DNA from: Clostridia bacterium
GTDB lineage: Bacteria > Bacillota_A > Clostridia > Oscillospirales > CAG-272
DNA length: 49,727 nucleotides
NCBI GenBank assembly: GCA_017453335.1
Contig: JAFTKI010000068.1
Coordinates: 1 to 49,727 of the forward strand
Direction: 5' to 3'
Under the pieces are notes generated by a model that saw nothing but the letters and a program-made list of their open reading frames with translations, made no database searches and was not told the origin of the DNA. Below are positions 6,792 to 14,671 of this stretch, one piece after another. Made by a program: the position numbers and the translations under genes. The stretch's first letter is position 1. Every line of letters starts with the position of its first letter.

Positions 6792-9164
6792 ATGGGAAAA
6801 GGAAGCAGAAACAGACAGATTCATCAGCAAGACAAAGCGGAGAATCCTCAAAAGTATAAACCGAAAAAGATCAGAAAGCCGATGCCGAAGTGGGCAACCA
6901 CCGCAATTTGCGTGGTGCTTTTGATCGGTGTTTTGTTCGGTGTCGGTGCCTACATTTTCAATCGATACGGCATCATCGAGCGTAACCGTATCATCATCGA
7001 AAGTAAAACAGGCGAATTCGACGTTACCCAGCAGATCGCAACCTACGTTGCATGGCAGAATATTTACTATGAAGCCAGCATGGAATGGATGTACATGAAG
7101 TACGGACTGCTGGAGGACACCTACGGCGTTACCAAGCAAAATGCCGATACCTATATCGAGCAGGAGCAATACGCTCTTGCTATGGCACAGACCTATCTGG
7201 ACACCAACCTGCGCGATGCGATCGACGCTTCCATCGAAACCCTCAAGGAGCTGGTTGCTGTTTGTGACGAAGCATATTTGAACAACGTTACCCTGAACGA
7301 AATCGATGAGCAATCGGTTCAGGATTCCATCGATAGTCTGACCGAGATGGCTGTAAGCTACAACTTCTACGATCTGACCGACTTCTTGACTCAGAATATG
7401 TTCTACGGTATGCGTGAGAGCGATGTAAGAACCGCTGTCGAGATGTCCACTCTGTACAACAAGTACAAGACATTGATCCAAGTTGAATTCGAAATGGCGA
7501 TCACCCCCGCTGACATTGTTGCATTCCGTGATGCGCACCCCGAGGATTTCTACAAAATCGATTACCTCACGTTTACCACCAACAACGAAACCCTTGCAAA
7601 GGATCTGACCGCAGACAGCGTTCTGAATGCAGATCAATTCAAGGAGCTGATCCTGGAGGATCACTTCAAGAACAACTACAAGACCGCGTACAACAAATAC
7701 GTAACGCAGGCAGAAGTAACCGCAGATTATAACAGCATTAAGAAGCTTTCCGATTCCGCCGAGAAAAAGGAGCTTTCGGATAAGCTGGACGAGCTGGGCG
7801 TGAATCCCGTAAAGACCTACGAGGCATCTGCCGACAACGACGAGGCTCTTGAAAAATGGCTCTTCGACACCGCTCGCAAGCAATATGACACCGCAACCTT
7901 CACCAACAAAGCGGCTGACGGTATCTATCTCGTTGCCTTCTATTCCGCAGAGGCAAACAAGGAAACCGTTGAAGCACGCGTGTTGTTCCGTCCCTTCGTG
8001 GAAGGCGACACCTACGGTGAGGACACTGCGTTCAAGACCAATATTCTCACCTACCTCAAGGAGCTGAAGAAGGATTCCACCAACTTCCCCGAGGTAAGCT
8101 ATAAGGATGCAACCAAGAAGGGTAACGAGCTCAAGGAAGAGTGTGAAGCACTTGCAACCAATGATGAAAAGAAGACCTTCCTCAAGGAAAACGGCGCAAA
8201 GGAAGTATTGGAAGTAACCATTGATGCCACAGAGGAGGTTGTTCCCACCGAGCTCAGAGACCAGCTTGCTGTACTGGCTCCCGAGGAAGCCGATAAGATC
8301 TATGTGATCAACGACGGCGCTGTTGCATACGTTGTGTATATTCTGTCGGTTGACAAGGCTGCCGAGAGATGGGACATTCTGTATGCCACCGTGGATGCAG
8401 ATCCGTATTACCAGATCGTTGAAAGTCTTACCGCCTCGCTCAACAATGTATACCCCACCGATAAGACCGCGAACCTGACCGTAGACGCTAAGGAGAACAC
8501 CTTTGAGGCTTGGATCTCCGAGCGCGGAAGCAGTGCGATCACCTCTGCCCGTAAGGAGTTTGACAAGAAGTATTTCAGTAGCTCCACCACCGATGAGGAC
8601 GGTACGGTAACCTACACCTACAACGTTTACATGGTCATTAACACGCCCATGTATCTGGACGAAACCTTTACCGTGAGCGGCGGTTATATTCCCTTCTACG
8701 GTAATGTAGACGGCCTCACCGCTTCTCAGCAGGCAGAAGCTGCTCTGGCAAAGATGCAAGGAAAGACCTACGCTGCAGCTATCTCCGTTATGAACTCGCT
8801 GGCTAACAGTGAAAACAATATCTCTCCCACCATCTCCTCCACCATCACCAAGGAAAGCCTGACCTCCTATGCACAGCTCAAGAAGTGGTTCTTTGAGGAG
8901 GAAAGAAACCCCAACGATATGGCAGTACTCGGTACCGAGGGTAAGAACGAGATCTATTTGGCACTCTACACCGGCGAAGGTCCTGCTTGGGAGAACCAGG
9001 CAAAGGAATCTGCCGTAACCGAGAAGATGACCAACTGGGTAAGCGGACTGACCGAAGGCTACACAGCGAACGAGGATGCTTTGAACGCGATCGGTGAGCC
9101 TACTACAACAACGGCTGCTCCGACTGCAGAAGCTGCAGTTCCCGCTCGTAAGTGGGAAATCTAA
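6792..9164 (+). CDS. Large membrane-anchored extracytoplasmic protein, SurA-like by inference
   Basis: 790 residues. A basic N-terminus (about 30 residues, many Lys) precedes one TM segment (about residues 33-55). A long soluble, acidic, helix-rich body follows and ends in a Thr/Ala-rich tail. The segments just after the TM (aromatic-rich, with many Tyr, then long helices) recall the N-terminal chaperone part of SurA/PrsA foldases, but no clear PPIase domain was recognised. A secretion chaperone is therefore only a guess. ATG 6792 was preferred over the in-frame GTG at 6768 because the GAAAGGA site lies between them. The stop precedes a hairpin at 9175-9212. Confidence 0.55.
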   Translation: MGKGSRNRQIHQQDKAENPQKYKPKKIRKPMPKWATTAICVVLLIGVLFGVGAYIFNRYGIIERNRIIIESKTGEFDVTQQIATYVAWQNIYYEASMEWMYMKYGLLEDTYGVTKQNADTYIEQEQYALAMAQTYLDTNLRDAIDASIETLKELVAVCDEAYLNNVTLNEIDEQSVQDSIDSLTEMAVSYNFYDLTDFLTQNMFYGMRESDVRTAVEMSTLYNKYKTLIQVEFEMAITPADIVAFRDAHPEDFYKIDYLTFTTNNETLAKDLTADSVLNADQFKELILEDHFKNNYKTAYNKYVTQAEVTADYNSIKKLSDSAEKKELSDKLDELGVNPVKTYEASADNDEALEKWLFDTARKQYDTATFTNKAADGIYLVAFYSAEANKETVEARVLFRPFVEGDTYGEDTAFKTNILTYLKELKKDSTNFPEVSYKDATKKGNELKEECEALATNDEKKTFLKENGAKEVLEVTIDATEEVVPTELRDQLAVLAPEEADKIYVINDGAVAYVVYILSVDKAAERWDILYATVDADPYYQIVESLTASLNNVYPTDKTANLTVDAKENTFEAWISERGSSAITSARKEFDKKYFSSSTTDEDGTVTYTYNVYMVINTPMYLDETFTVSGGYIPFYGNVDGLTASQQAEAALAKMQGKTYAAAISVMNSLANSENNISPTISSTITKESLTSYAQLKKWFFEEERNPNDMAVLGTEGKNEIYLALYTGEGPAWENQAKESAVTEKMTNWVSGLTEGYTANEDALNAIGEPTTTTAAPTAEAAVPARKWEI

Positions 9165-9174
9165 AATGATATGA

Positions 9175-9212
9175 TCACAAATGGCATGGAGCTTCTCCGT
9201 GCCATTTTGTGA
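9175..9212 (+). terminator. Hairpin after the 790-residue gene
   Basis: TCACAAATGGCA (9175-9186) pairs with TGCCATTTTGTGA (9200-9212) with one bulged base. No T run follows, so it may be a weak terminator or an RNA-stabilising hairpin. Confidence 0.45.
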
Positions 9213-9260
9213 CCGCGTGAATATACTGTACTGACTATTTACAGAAAAGGATGAATTGCA

Positions 9261-9905
9261 ATGGTACTTGATCCCAAACAAACCACCGTCGCCTATCGCT
9301 GTCCGCATTGCGGCGCGGGTATTATGAGCGCGGTTGGACTCTTCGCGCTCTCCGCCGATATGGTAAAGCTGAAATGCACCTGTAAAGAAAGCGAAATGAC
9401 CGTTGTTTACTCCAAGGACGGAAAGGTGCGCCTGACGGTTCCCTGTATGCTCTGCCCCAATCCGCATACCTTTACGCTCAATTCCTCGCTCTTTTTCGGT
9501 AAGGATCTCTTTACCATGCAATGCCCCTATTCAGATTTGACCGTTGCCTGCATTGGCGAAACCAATCAAGTGAAGGCAGAGCTTGCACGCAGTGAGCTGG
9601 AGCTGCTGGACTTGATGGAACAAAGCGGAGTCAACAGCTTTGAGAATCTGAAGAATGACGAGGAATCGCTGACCGATCCGCAGATATTGGACATCATCAT
9701 GTTCGTGATTCACGACCTGGATGCCGAAGGAAAGATCCGTTGCAAATGTGACGCATCGGACAACGGCAGACAGTATGATGCCGAGGTACTGAACGAGGGC
9801 GTTCGCGTGTCCTGCCGCAAATGCGGAGCCGCCACGCTGATCCCCACCGATTCGGGGCTTGGCGCACACGCCTTTCTCAACGCCGACGAGCTGATATTGG
9901 AATAA
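9261..9905 (+). CDS. Zinc-ribbon protein of unknown function
   Basis: 214 residues, not assigned to a named family. Cys pairs occur as CPHC (about 14-17), CTC (about 39-41), CMLCPNPH (about 58-65) and, near the C-terminus, CKC and CRKC, suggesting two or more zinc ribbons at the two ends. Between them lies an acidic helical region (about 110-160). No TM segment or signal peptide is seen, so it is likely cytoplasmic. It follows the SurA-like gene by about 95 bases and is closed by a strong terminator. A nucleic-acid or protein-contact role is typical for such folds but is not shown here. Confidence 0.6.
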   Translation: MVLDPKQTTVAYRCPHCGAGIMSAVGLFALSADMVKLKCTCKESEMTVVYSKDGKVRLTVPCMLCPNPHTFTLNSSLFFGKDLFTMQCPYSDLTVACIGETNQVKAELARSELELLDLMEQSGVNSFENLKNDEESLTDPQILDIIMFVIHDLDAEGKIRCKCDASDNGRQYDAEVLNEGVRVSCRKCGAATLIPTDSGLGAHAFLNADELILE

Positions 9906-9911
9906 GAACAC

Positions 9912-9951
9912 AAAAAACGCAGGAGACTCACGGAGTATCCTGCGTTTTTTT
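9912..9951 (+). terminator. Intrinsic terminator
   Basis: AAAAAACGCAGGA (9912-9924) pairs with TCCTGCGTTTTTT (9938-9950), followed by more T. It ends the zinc-ribbon transcript. Confidence 0.88.
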
Positions 9952-9962
9952 CCTCAAACCCA

Positions 9963-9991
9963 TTGATTTTTTCAAGGATATATGATAAAAT
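9963..9991 (+). promoter_or_regulatory. Promoter of the galactokinase gene
   Basis: TTGATT (9963-9968), 17 bases, and TAAAAT (9986-9991) preceded by TGA (extended -10). Confidence 0.65.
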
Positions 9992-10029
9992 GTAGGGTGG
10001 AATAATTTATCATGAAAAGGAGCTTTCAC

Positions 10030-11310
10030 ATGAAGGTTACAGAACTCAAGTCGGCACTCTTGTCGGGTGCTTACGATCAAAGATTTGAATACATATACGG
10101 AAAAGAGGCGGTTGAGGCACAAAAGGCACGTTATGCCGCCGCTATCGACAGCTTTGCCGCTCTGTACGGCTCCGACCGCGATGCCGCTCTGTATTCGGTA
10201 GCGGGCCGCAGTGAGATCTCGGGAAATCACACCGACCACAACCACGGCTGCGTGGTTGCCGCGTCGATCGATCTGGATATCATTGCCGTTGCCGCTCCCA
10301 ATGCGGAAAACATCATCCGCGTTAAGAGCGAAGGCTTTGACGAGAACGTGATCGATCTGGCTGTTTACACCGAGCCCAAGACCGACATTGAGGGACATTC
10401 CGATGATCTGATCGCAGGCGTTGCGTCAGGCTTCACCAACAACGGCTACAAGATCGGCGGATTTGACGCTTACACGACCTCCAACGTGCTCAAGGGATCG
10501 GGTATTTCCTCCTCTGCGGCGTTTGAGGATATGATCGGTAACATTCTGAACTATCTGTACAACGATGGAAAAATCGACAACGTAGAGATCGCCAAGATCT
10601 CGCAGTATGCGGAAAATGTCTTTTTCGGCAAGCCCTGCGGACTGATGGATCAGGTTGCTTGTGCCGTAGGTGGCATTGTGGGAATTGATTTTGCAGATCC
10701 CAAGAATCCCATCATCGAAAAGCTCGACTTTGACATGTCGGCGGCAGGCTACAACCTTTGCATCGTCAACACGGGCGGCAACCACGCCGATCTGACCGAC
10801 GATTACGCATCGGTTCCCGCCGAAATGAAATCGGTTGCAAAAGCTCTTGGCAAGGAAGTGTTGCGTGACCTTGACGAAGAATCCGTGATCAAGGCGATCC
10901 CCGAATTGCGCAAAACGGTAGGCGACCGCGCGATCCTGCGTGCGCTCCACTTCTATGCGGAAAACCGCCGCGCACAAAAGCTGACACAGGATCTGAAGAA
11001 CAACGATCTCGATGCCTTCTTTGCGGGCATTCTCGCATCGGGCCGCTCGTCGTTCTGCTATCTGCAAAACGTATACACCTGCAAAAATCTCTCCGAGCAG
11101 GGACTTTCCTTGGCACTCTGTCTGGCTGAGAAAACGCTTGGCGGAAAGCGTGCCGCATGGCGCGTTCACGGCGGCGGCTTTGCAGGAACGATCCAGGCAT
11201 TTGTTCCCAACGAAAACGTGGAAGAATTCCGCCGTGTGATGAACGGTGCTTTGGGTGACGGCTGTTGTATGGTTTTGCGCATCCGTCCCGTTGGCGCGGT
11301 CAAGATCTGA
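10030..11310 (+). CDS. galK: Galactokinase-family GHMP kinase
   Basis: 426 residues. The enzyme phosphorylates galactose at C1 with ATP, the first step of the Leloir pathway. The sugar-binding signature is GRSEISGNHTDHNHG, a variant of the usual GR-N-IGEHTDY. The ATP-binding GHMP motif is VLKGSGISSSAAFE, and GKPCGLMDQVACAVGG and WRVHGGGFAGT are the other conserved blocks. ATG 10030 has AAAAGGAG seven bases upstream; the ATG at 10012 lies before that site. No other Leloir genes are next to it. The divergent signature leaves open a related sugar substrate. Confidence 0.85.
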   Translation: MKVTELKSALLSGAYDQRFEYIYGKEAVEAQKARYAAAIDSFAALYGSDRDAALYSVAGRSEISGNHTDHNHGCVVAASIDLDIIAVAAPNAENIIRVKSEGFDENVIDLAVYTEPKTDIEGHSDDLIAGVASGFTNNGYKIGGFDAYTTSNVLKGSGISSSAAFEDMIGNILNYLYNDGKIDNVEIAKISQYAENVFFGKPCGLMDQVACAVGGIVGIDFADPKNPIIEKLDFDMSAAGYNLCIVNTGGNHADLTDDYASVPAEMKSVAKALGKEVLRDLDEESVIKAIPELRKTVGDRAILRALHFYAENRRAQKLTQDLKNNDLDAFFAGILASGRSSFCYLQNVYTCKNLSEQGLSLALCLAEKTLGGKRAAWRVHGGGFAGTIQAFVPNENVEEFRRVMNGALGDGCCMVLRIRPVGAVKI

Positions 11311-11339
11311 CCGACCAAATTCTTGAAGGGAGACTATTC

Positions 11340-11705
11340 TTGAAACCCCAAGCAAAAAAATTGATGCTGAGGCTGCTGGTCAATACGGTCATTCTGATGG
11401 TGATCTATTTCTGGCTGCCCACGCAGTTTGAATTTTCCTACCTGCCCTTTATTTATCTTGGCATCGGTGCCGCGCTCCTCTTGTATTATGTCATCTACAA
11501 CCGCGGTTTCTCGGGCAAAGATGTTACGCCCGATATGTTGCCCGACACGATGCCGCTTGAAGAAAAGCAAAAATATATTGAGGATAGCCGTGAGCGCATG
11601 GAAAAATCCAAATGGGTACTCACCGTTCTGATTCCGATCATGCTGGTGTTTGCCGTGGATATGATCTATCTGTTCCTGATCCCGATGCTGTTCGGAGGCA
11701 ACTGA
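11340..11705 (+). CDS. Small three-TM membrane protein
   Basis: 121 residues starting at TTG 11340, chosen because AAGGGAG lies seven bases upstream and a longer frame would run back into galK. Two TM segments lie near residues 9-27 and 35-52. An acidic/charged loop (PDTMPLEEKQKYIEDSRERMEKSKW) follows, then a third TM near 95-116. The family is not recognised. Its stop overlaps the next start (TGATG), so it is translationally coupled to the MBL hydrolase. Confidence 0.6.
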   Translation: MKPQAKKLMLRLLVNTVILMVIYFWLPTQFEFSYLPFIYLGIGAALLLYYVIYNRGFSGKDVTPDMLPDTMPLEEKQKYIEDSRERMEKSKWVLTVLIPIMLVFAVDMIYLFLIPMLFGGN

Positions 11706-12484
11706 TGAGCCGCATCCGAATCATTTCGCTTTACTCGGGATCGGTTGGAAACGCTTTTGCGATCCAAACCGAGGAAGGAACCATCCTGATCGATGCGGGA
11801 AAAAACGCCAAGCGGCTTTGCATGGCATTGAACGAGGCTAAGATATGCCCCGACGACATCCGTGCCGTATTTGTAACGCACGAGCATAGCGACCACATCA
11901 GCGCGTTGCCCGTCTTTCTCAAAAAGCACCCCGTACCCGTTCACATCCAAACACCCTCGGCTGATCGGCTGAAAAACGAGCCTGCCGCAGCCCCCTGTCT
12001 TTGTCTGCATCCCCCGATCTTTTCGGAAAAGGTATGCGGTCTGACCGTTACCTCCTTCCCCACTCCGCACGACAGCCGCGCATCGGTGGGATATCGTATT
12101 GAGACCGATTCCGATTACGCCATCGGATACGCAACCGATATCGGTTACGTTTCGCGCGACGTGGAAAACGGACTTATGGGATGCGCTACGGTCATTTTAG
12201 AGAGCAACCACGATCTTGATATGCTGAGAGACGGCCCCTATTCCGAGGATCTGAAAAAGCGCATTGCATCAAAGCGCGGACACCTTTCCAATACCGACAG
12301 TGCCGAATTTGCCGCACGTCTGTGTGAAAATGGCACGAAACAGCTCATGCTGGCGCACCTGAGCCAAGAAAACAACACCCCCGATACGGCATACGATGCC
12401 TGTATCAGCTCAATCGGAACCGACCGCATTGAGGTTGCAGTTGCCGCGCCCGATGCGCTGACCGAATTTGTTTGGGAGATCTGA
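11705..12484 (+). CDS. walJ: MBL-fold metallo-hydrolase, YycJ/WalJ type
   Basis: 259 residues. The metallo-beta-lactamase signature is FVTHEHSDHIS (HxHxDH, about residues 58-67), with FPTPHDS and ILESNHDLDMLRDGPY as later blocks. In Bacillus and relatives this family (YycJ/WalJ) is encoded just before rlmH in the walRK region; here rlmH follows with a one-base gap, which supports the assignment. The walRK genes are absent from the window. The exact substrate is unsettled; a phosphodiesterase/nuclease role is likely from the fold. Confidence 0.85.
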   Translation: MSRIRIISLYSGSVGNAFAIQTEEGTILIDAGKNAKRLCMALNEAKICPDDIRAVFVTHEHSDHISALPVFLKKHPVPVHIQTPSADRLKNEPAAAPCLCLHPPIFSEKVCGLTVTSFPTPHDSRASVGYRIETDSDYAIGYATDIGYVSRDVENGLMGCATVILESNHDLDMLRDGPYSEDLKKRIASKRGHLSNTDSAEFAARLCENGTKQLMLAHLSQENNTPDTAYDACISSIGTDRIEVAVAAPDALTEFVWEI

Positions 12485-12485
12485 T

Positions 12486-12965
12486 ATGCTTCAACTAACC
12501 GTTATCACCATGGGAAACCTGAAGGAATCCTACTGGCGCGATGCCGTTGCCGAATACGAAAAGCGGCTGTCGGCGTTCTGCAAGCCCAATATCATTCAGT
12601 TCAAGGAGACCAAGCTCCCCGACGATCCTGCCGAAAGCGAGATCACCGCGGCCCTTGCCGATGAGGGAAAAAGGATCCTTGCCGCGATCCCGCCGCGTGC
12701 TTACCGCATCGCCCTTTGTGTGGAGGGCAAGCAATTTTCCTCCGAGGAGCTGGCACAGAAAATCGAGAGTGCTTGCACCGAATCCTCCTCGCTCTGCTTG
12801 ATCATCGGCTCGTCTTACGGACTCTCTCCCGAGGTCAAGGCAGCGTGTGATTTAAAGCTTTCGGTCTCCAAGCTCACCTTTCCCCATCAGATGATGCGCG
12901 TGTTGCTTTTGGAGGTGCTGTACCGCTCCTTCTCGATCCTGCGCGGATCAAAATATCACAAATAA
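12486..12965 (+). CDS. rlmH: 23S rRNA (pseudouridine1915-N3)-methyltransferase
   Basis: 159 residues, the usual length. RlmH is a SPOUT-class enzyme that uses S-adenosylmethionine to methylate pseudouridine 1915 in helix 69 of 23S rRNA on the assembled 70S ribosome. The SAM-binding knot region LCLIIGSSYGLSPEV and the end KLTFPHQMMRVLLLEVLYR...GSKYHK are characteristic. The start has a GGAGAT site and follows the MBL gene without a gap. Confidence 0.95.
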   Translation: MLQLTVITMGNLKESYWRDAVAEYEKRLSAFCKPNIIQFKETKLPDDPAESEITAALADEGKRILAAIPPRAYRIALCVEGKQFSSEELAQKIESACTESSSLCLIIGSSYGLSPEVKAACDLKLSVSKLTFPHQMMRVLLLEVLYRSFSILRGSKYHK

Positions 12966-12994
12966 GAATTTTTACGAAAAATCGGCAAATCCTA

Positions 12995-13023
12995 TTGCCA
13001 CAATCCCATTTGCATGGTATAAT
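12995..13023 (+). promoter_or_regulatory. Extended -10 promoter of prfB
   Basis: TTGCCA (12995-13000), 17 bases and TATAAT (13018-13023) preceded by TGG. Confidence 0.75.
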
Positions 13024-13073
13024 AATAAAGAATTTATAGAAGAATACACCAAGTTCGGTGTTGGAGGTACCCT

Positions 13074-14186
13074 TTGATCGTTGCATTGGAAGACGCAAAA
13101 TACAAATTGATCGCATTGCGCGAGGATCTTGCGGAGCTTGGCTCTGCGTTGCGCATTGAAGAAACCAAAGAAAACCTGAAAGACCTTGAGGCACAGACAC
13201 AGTCGCCCGACTTTTGGAACAGTGCCGAGAAATCGAGCAAGGTATTGCAGGTCATCAAGCAGGCGCAGGATAAGGTCACAGGCTATGAAAAGCTGTGCGC
13301 ACGCCTGGAGGATGCCATTGCTCTTGCAGAAATGGCAATTGAAGAAAATGACGAATCCTTCGTGGAGGAGGTTCAGGGCGAGCTGAACGCCATCGTGGAG
13401 GAGGAGGAGCATCGCCGCATTGAGGTGCTGCTTTCGGGAGAATACGATAAGAACAACGCCATTGTTTCTTTCCACCCCGGTGCCGGCGGTACCGAGGCGC
13501 AGGACTGGGCGCAGATGCTGTACCGTATGATCACGCGTTGGGCAGAAAAAAGCGGCTTTACCGTGAAGCTGACCGACTGGCTGGACGGCGACGGTGCAGG
13601 TATCAAGAGCGCCACCGTTATGGTCAACGGCATCAATGCTTACGGATATTTGAAGAGCGAAAACGGCGTTCACCGCTTGGTGCGCGTCTCTCCCTTTGAC
13701 GCAAACGGACGCAGACAGACCTCCTTTGCTTCGATCGAGGTCATGCCCGAATTCGAAAACGTGGATGCAGTAGTCATCCGTGACGAGGATATCGAGGTCA
13801 CAGCACACCGTTCCAGCGGTGCGGGCGGTCAGCACATCAACAAGACCGACTCGGCGATCCGAATCGTCCATAAGCCCACGGGTATTGTGGTTGGTTGTCA
13901 GACCGAGCGTTCTCAGCTTCAAAATAAGGAAACCGCTATGCGTATGCTGAAATCCAAGCTGATGGAGATCAAGCTGCAGGAGCGTTTGGAGACCATTGAG
14001 GATATTCAGGGCAACAAAAACAACATTGAGTGGGGTTCTCAGATCCGTTCGTACGTATTTATGCCCTACACGTTGGTCAAGGACAACCGCACAGGCTATG
14101 AAACGGGTAACATTCAAGCCGTGATGGACGGAGAAATTGACGGATTTATCAACGCATATCTGAAAAAGACCTCAGCAGAATCTTGA
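13074..14186 (+). CDS. prfB: Peptide chain release factor 2, without programmed frameshift
   Basis: 370 residues. RF2 recognises UGA and UAA and triggers peptide release. The stop-codon recognition tripeptide SPF lies in RVSPFDANGRRQTSF, and the catalytic GGQ lies in HRSSGAGGQHINKTDSA. The start is TTG 13074 with GGAGGT five bases upstream. The N-terminus aligns well with other RF2 proteins from this point (about 25 residues before the usual frameshift position), and the frame stays open through that position. The in-frame TGA and +1 frameshift found in most bacterial prfB genes are therefore absent. The small membrane protein gene follows closely. Confidence 0.95.
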   Translation: MIVALEDAKYKLIALREDLAELGSALRIEETKENLKDLEAQTQSPDFWNSAEKSSKVLQVIKQAQDKVTGYEKLCARLEDAIALAEMAIEENDESFVEEVQGELNAIVEEEEHRRIEVLLSGEYDKNNAIVSFHPGAGGTEAQDWAQMLYRMITRWAEKSGFTVKLTDWLDGDGAGIKSATVMVNGINAYGYLKSENGVHRLVRVSPFDANGRRQTSFASIEVMPEFENVDAVVIRDEDIEVTAHRSSGAGGQHINKTDSAIRIVHKPTGIVVGCQTERSQLQNKETAMRMLKSKLMEIKLQERLETIEDIQGNKNNIEWGSQIRSYVFMPYTLVKDNRTGYETGNIQAVMDGEIDGFINAYLKKTSAES

Positions 14187-14204
14187 TAAAAAGGAGTGTC
14201 CAAG

Positions 14205-14495
14205 ATGAAACGAAAAAAGCTGCTTGTGGCAGGAATTGCCGCAGTGTTTGCAGTTGCCTCGATCTTTATGGTAGCCGCAAAACGCAAGCCGAAGCAGAAT
14301 CGGCTGTTTGCGGGGCTGATCTTTTCGGCAATCGCAGGCTTTTTGGGTGCCGTTGCATTTGTTTATCATCGCAGACACAAAAAGCGCGAAAAGCTGAAAA
14401 TCGAAGAGCTGATCGACAGCTTCGATGCCGATCGCCTCGACGAACACATCTCCGAGGTACTGGGACGCGTTTCCCATAAGCTTTTGGAGGAATGA
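14205..14495 (+). CDS. Small two-TM protein with an acidic C-terminus
   Basis: 96 residues, family not recognised. Two hydrophobic segments (about residues 7-25 and 37-55) are separated by a basic loop (KRKPKQNR). A charged cytoplasmic-looking tail (KIEELIDSFDADRLDEH) follows. ATG 14205 has AAGGAG eight bases upstream. It follows prfB by 18 bases and ends the transcript at a strong terminator. Confidence 0.65.
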   Translation: MKRKKLLVAGIAAVFAVASIFMVAAKRKPKQNRLFAGLIFSAIAGFLGAVAFVYHRRHKKREKLKIEELIDSFDADRLDEHISEVLGRVSHKLLEE

Positions 14496-14512
14496 TCGCA
14501 AATAAATGGCAA

Positions 14513-14544
14513 GGACGGCGCAAAATGCGCCGTCCCTGTTTTTT
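14513..14544 (+). terminator. Intrinsic terminator
   Basis: GGACGGCGCA (14513-14522) pairs perfectly with TGCGCCGTCC (14526-14535), followed by CTGTTTTTT. It closes the prfB transcript and faces the end of the LRR transcript. Confidence 0.9.
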
Positions 14545-14546
14545 AT

Positions 14547-14651
14547 TTATTCAAATTCATCGGGTGGAGTGACGATCGGGCTGCAGGAGATCACGTCTGC
14601 AGATGATACCGTTAAAAGCTCCATCTCGGGTTTTGTATAGCTGTTTTTCAT
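14547..14651 (-). CDS. 34-residue peptide encoded after the LRR gene
   Basis: A short gene whose ATG follows the LRR stop by about 20 bases, with AAAGGA nine bases upstream. The product starts MKNSYTKPEMELLTVSSADV, continues ISCSPIV and ends in an acidic Pro-containing tail (TPPDEFE). Short peptides of the form MKK-Y-x-P-E-x-E, then a hydrophobic/Ser region with one Cys, are seen in many gut Firmicutes and Bacteroidetes; some resemble ribosomally made peptide precursors. No maturation enzyme is nearby. Function unknown; co-expression with the surface protein is inferred from spacing. Confidence 0.6.
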   Translation of the reverse strand: MKNSYTKPEMELLTVSSADVISCSPIVTPPDEFE

Positions 14652-14671
14652 TTTGATTTGTCCTTTCTTTT

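Noticed and set aside
6720..9521. A 933-codon open frame on the minus strand
   Set aside because: It is antisense to the 790-residue gene and runs on into the next one, has no ribosome binding site or recognisable domain, and its Val/Leu/Gly-rich translation is a typical antisense shadow.
13063..13080. GGAGGT followed closely by CTTTGATC at the start of prfB, resembling the RF2 programmed frameshift site
   Set aside because: A +1 shift at this CTTTGA would enter a frame different from the RF2 frame, and the RF2 N-terminus already aligns fully from the TTG at 13074. The GGAGGT is an ordinary ribosome binding site.
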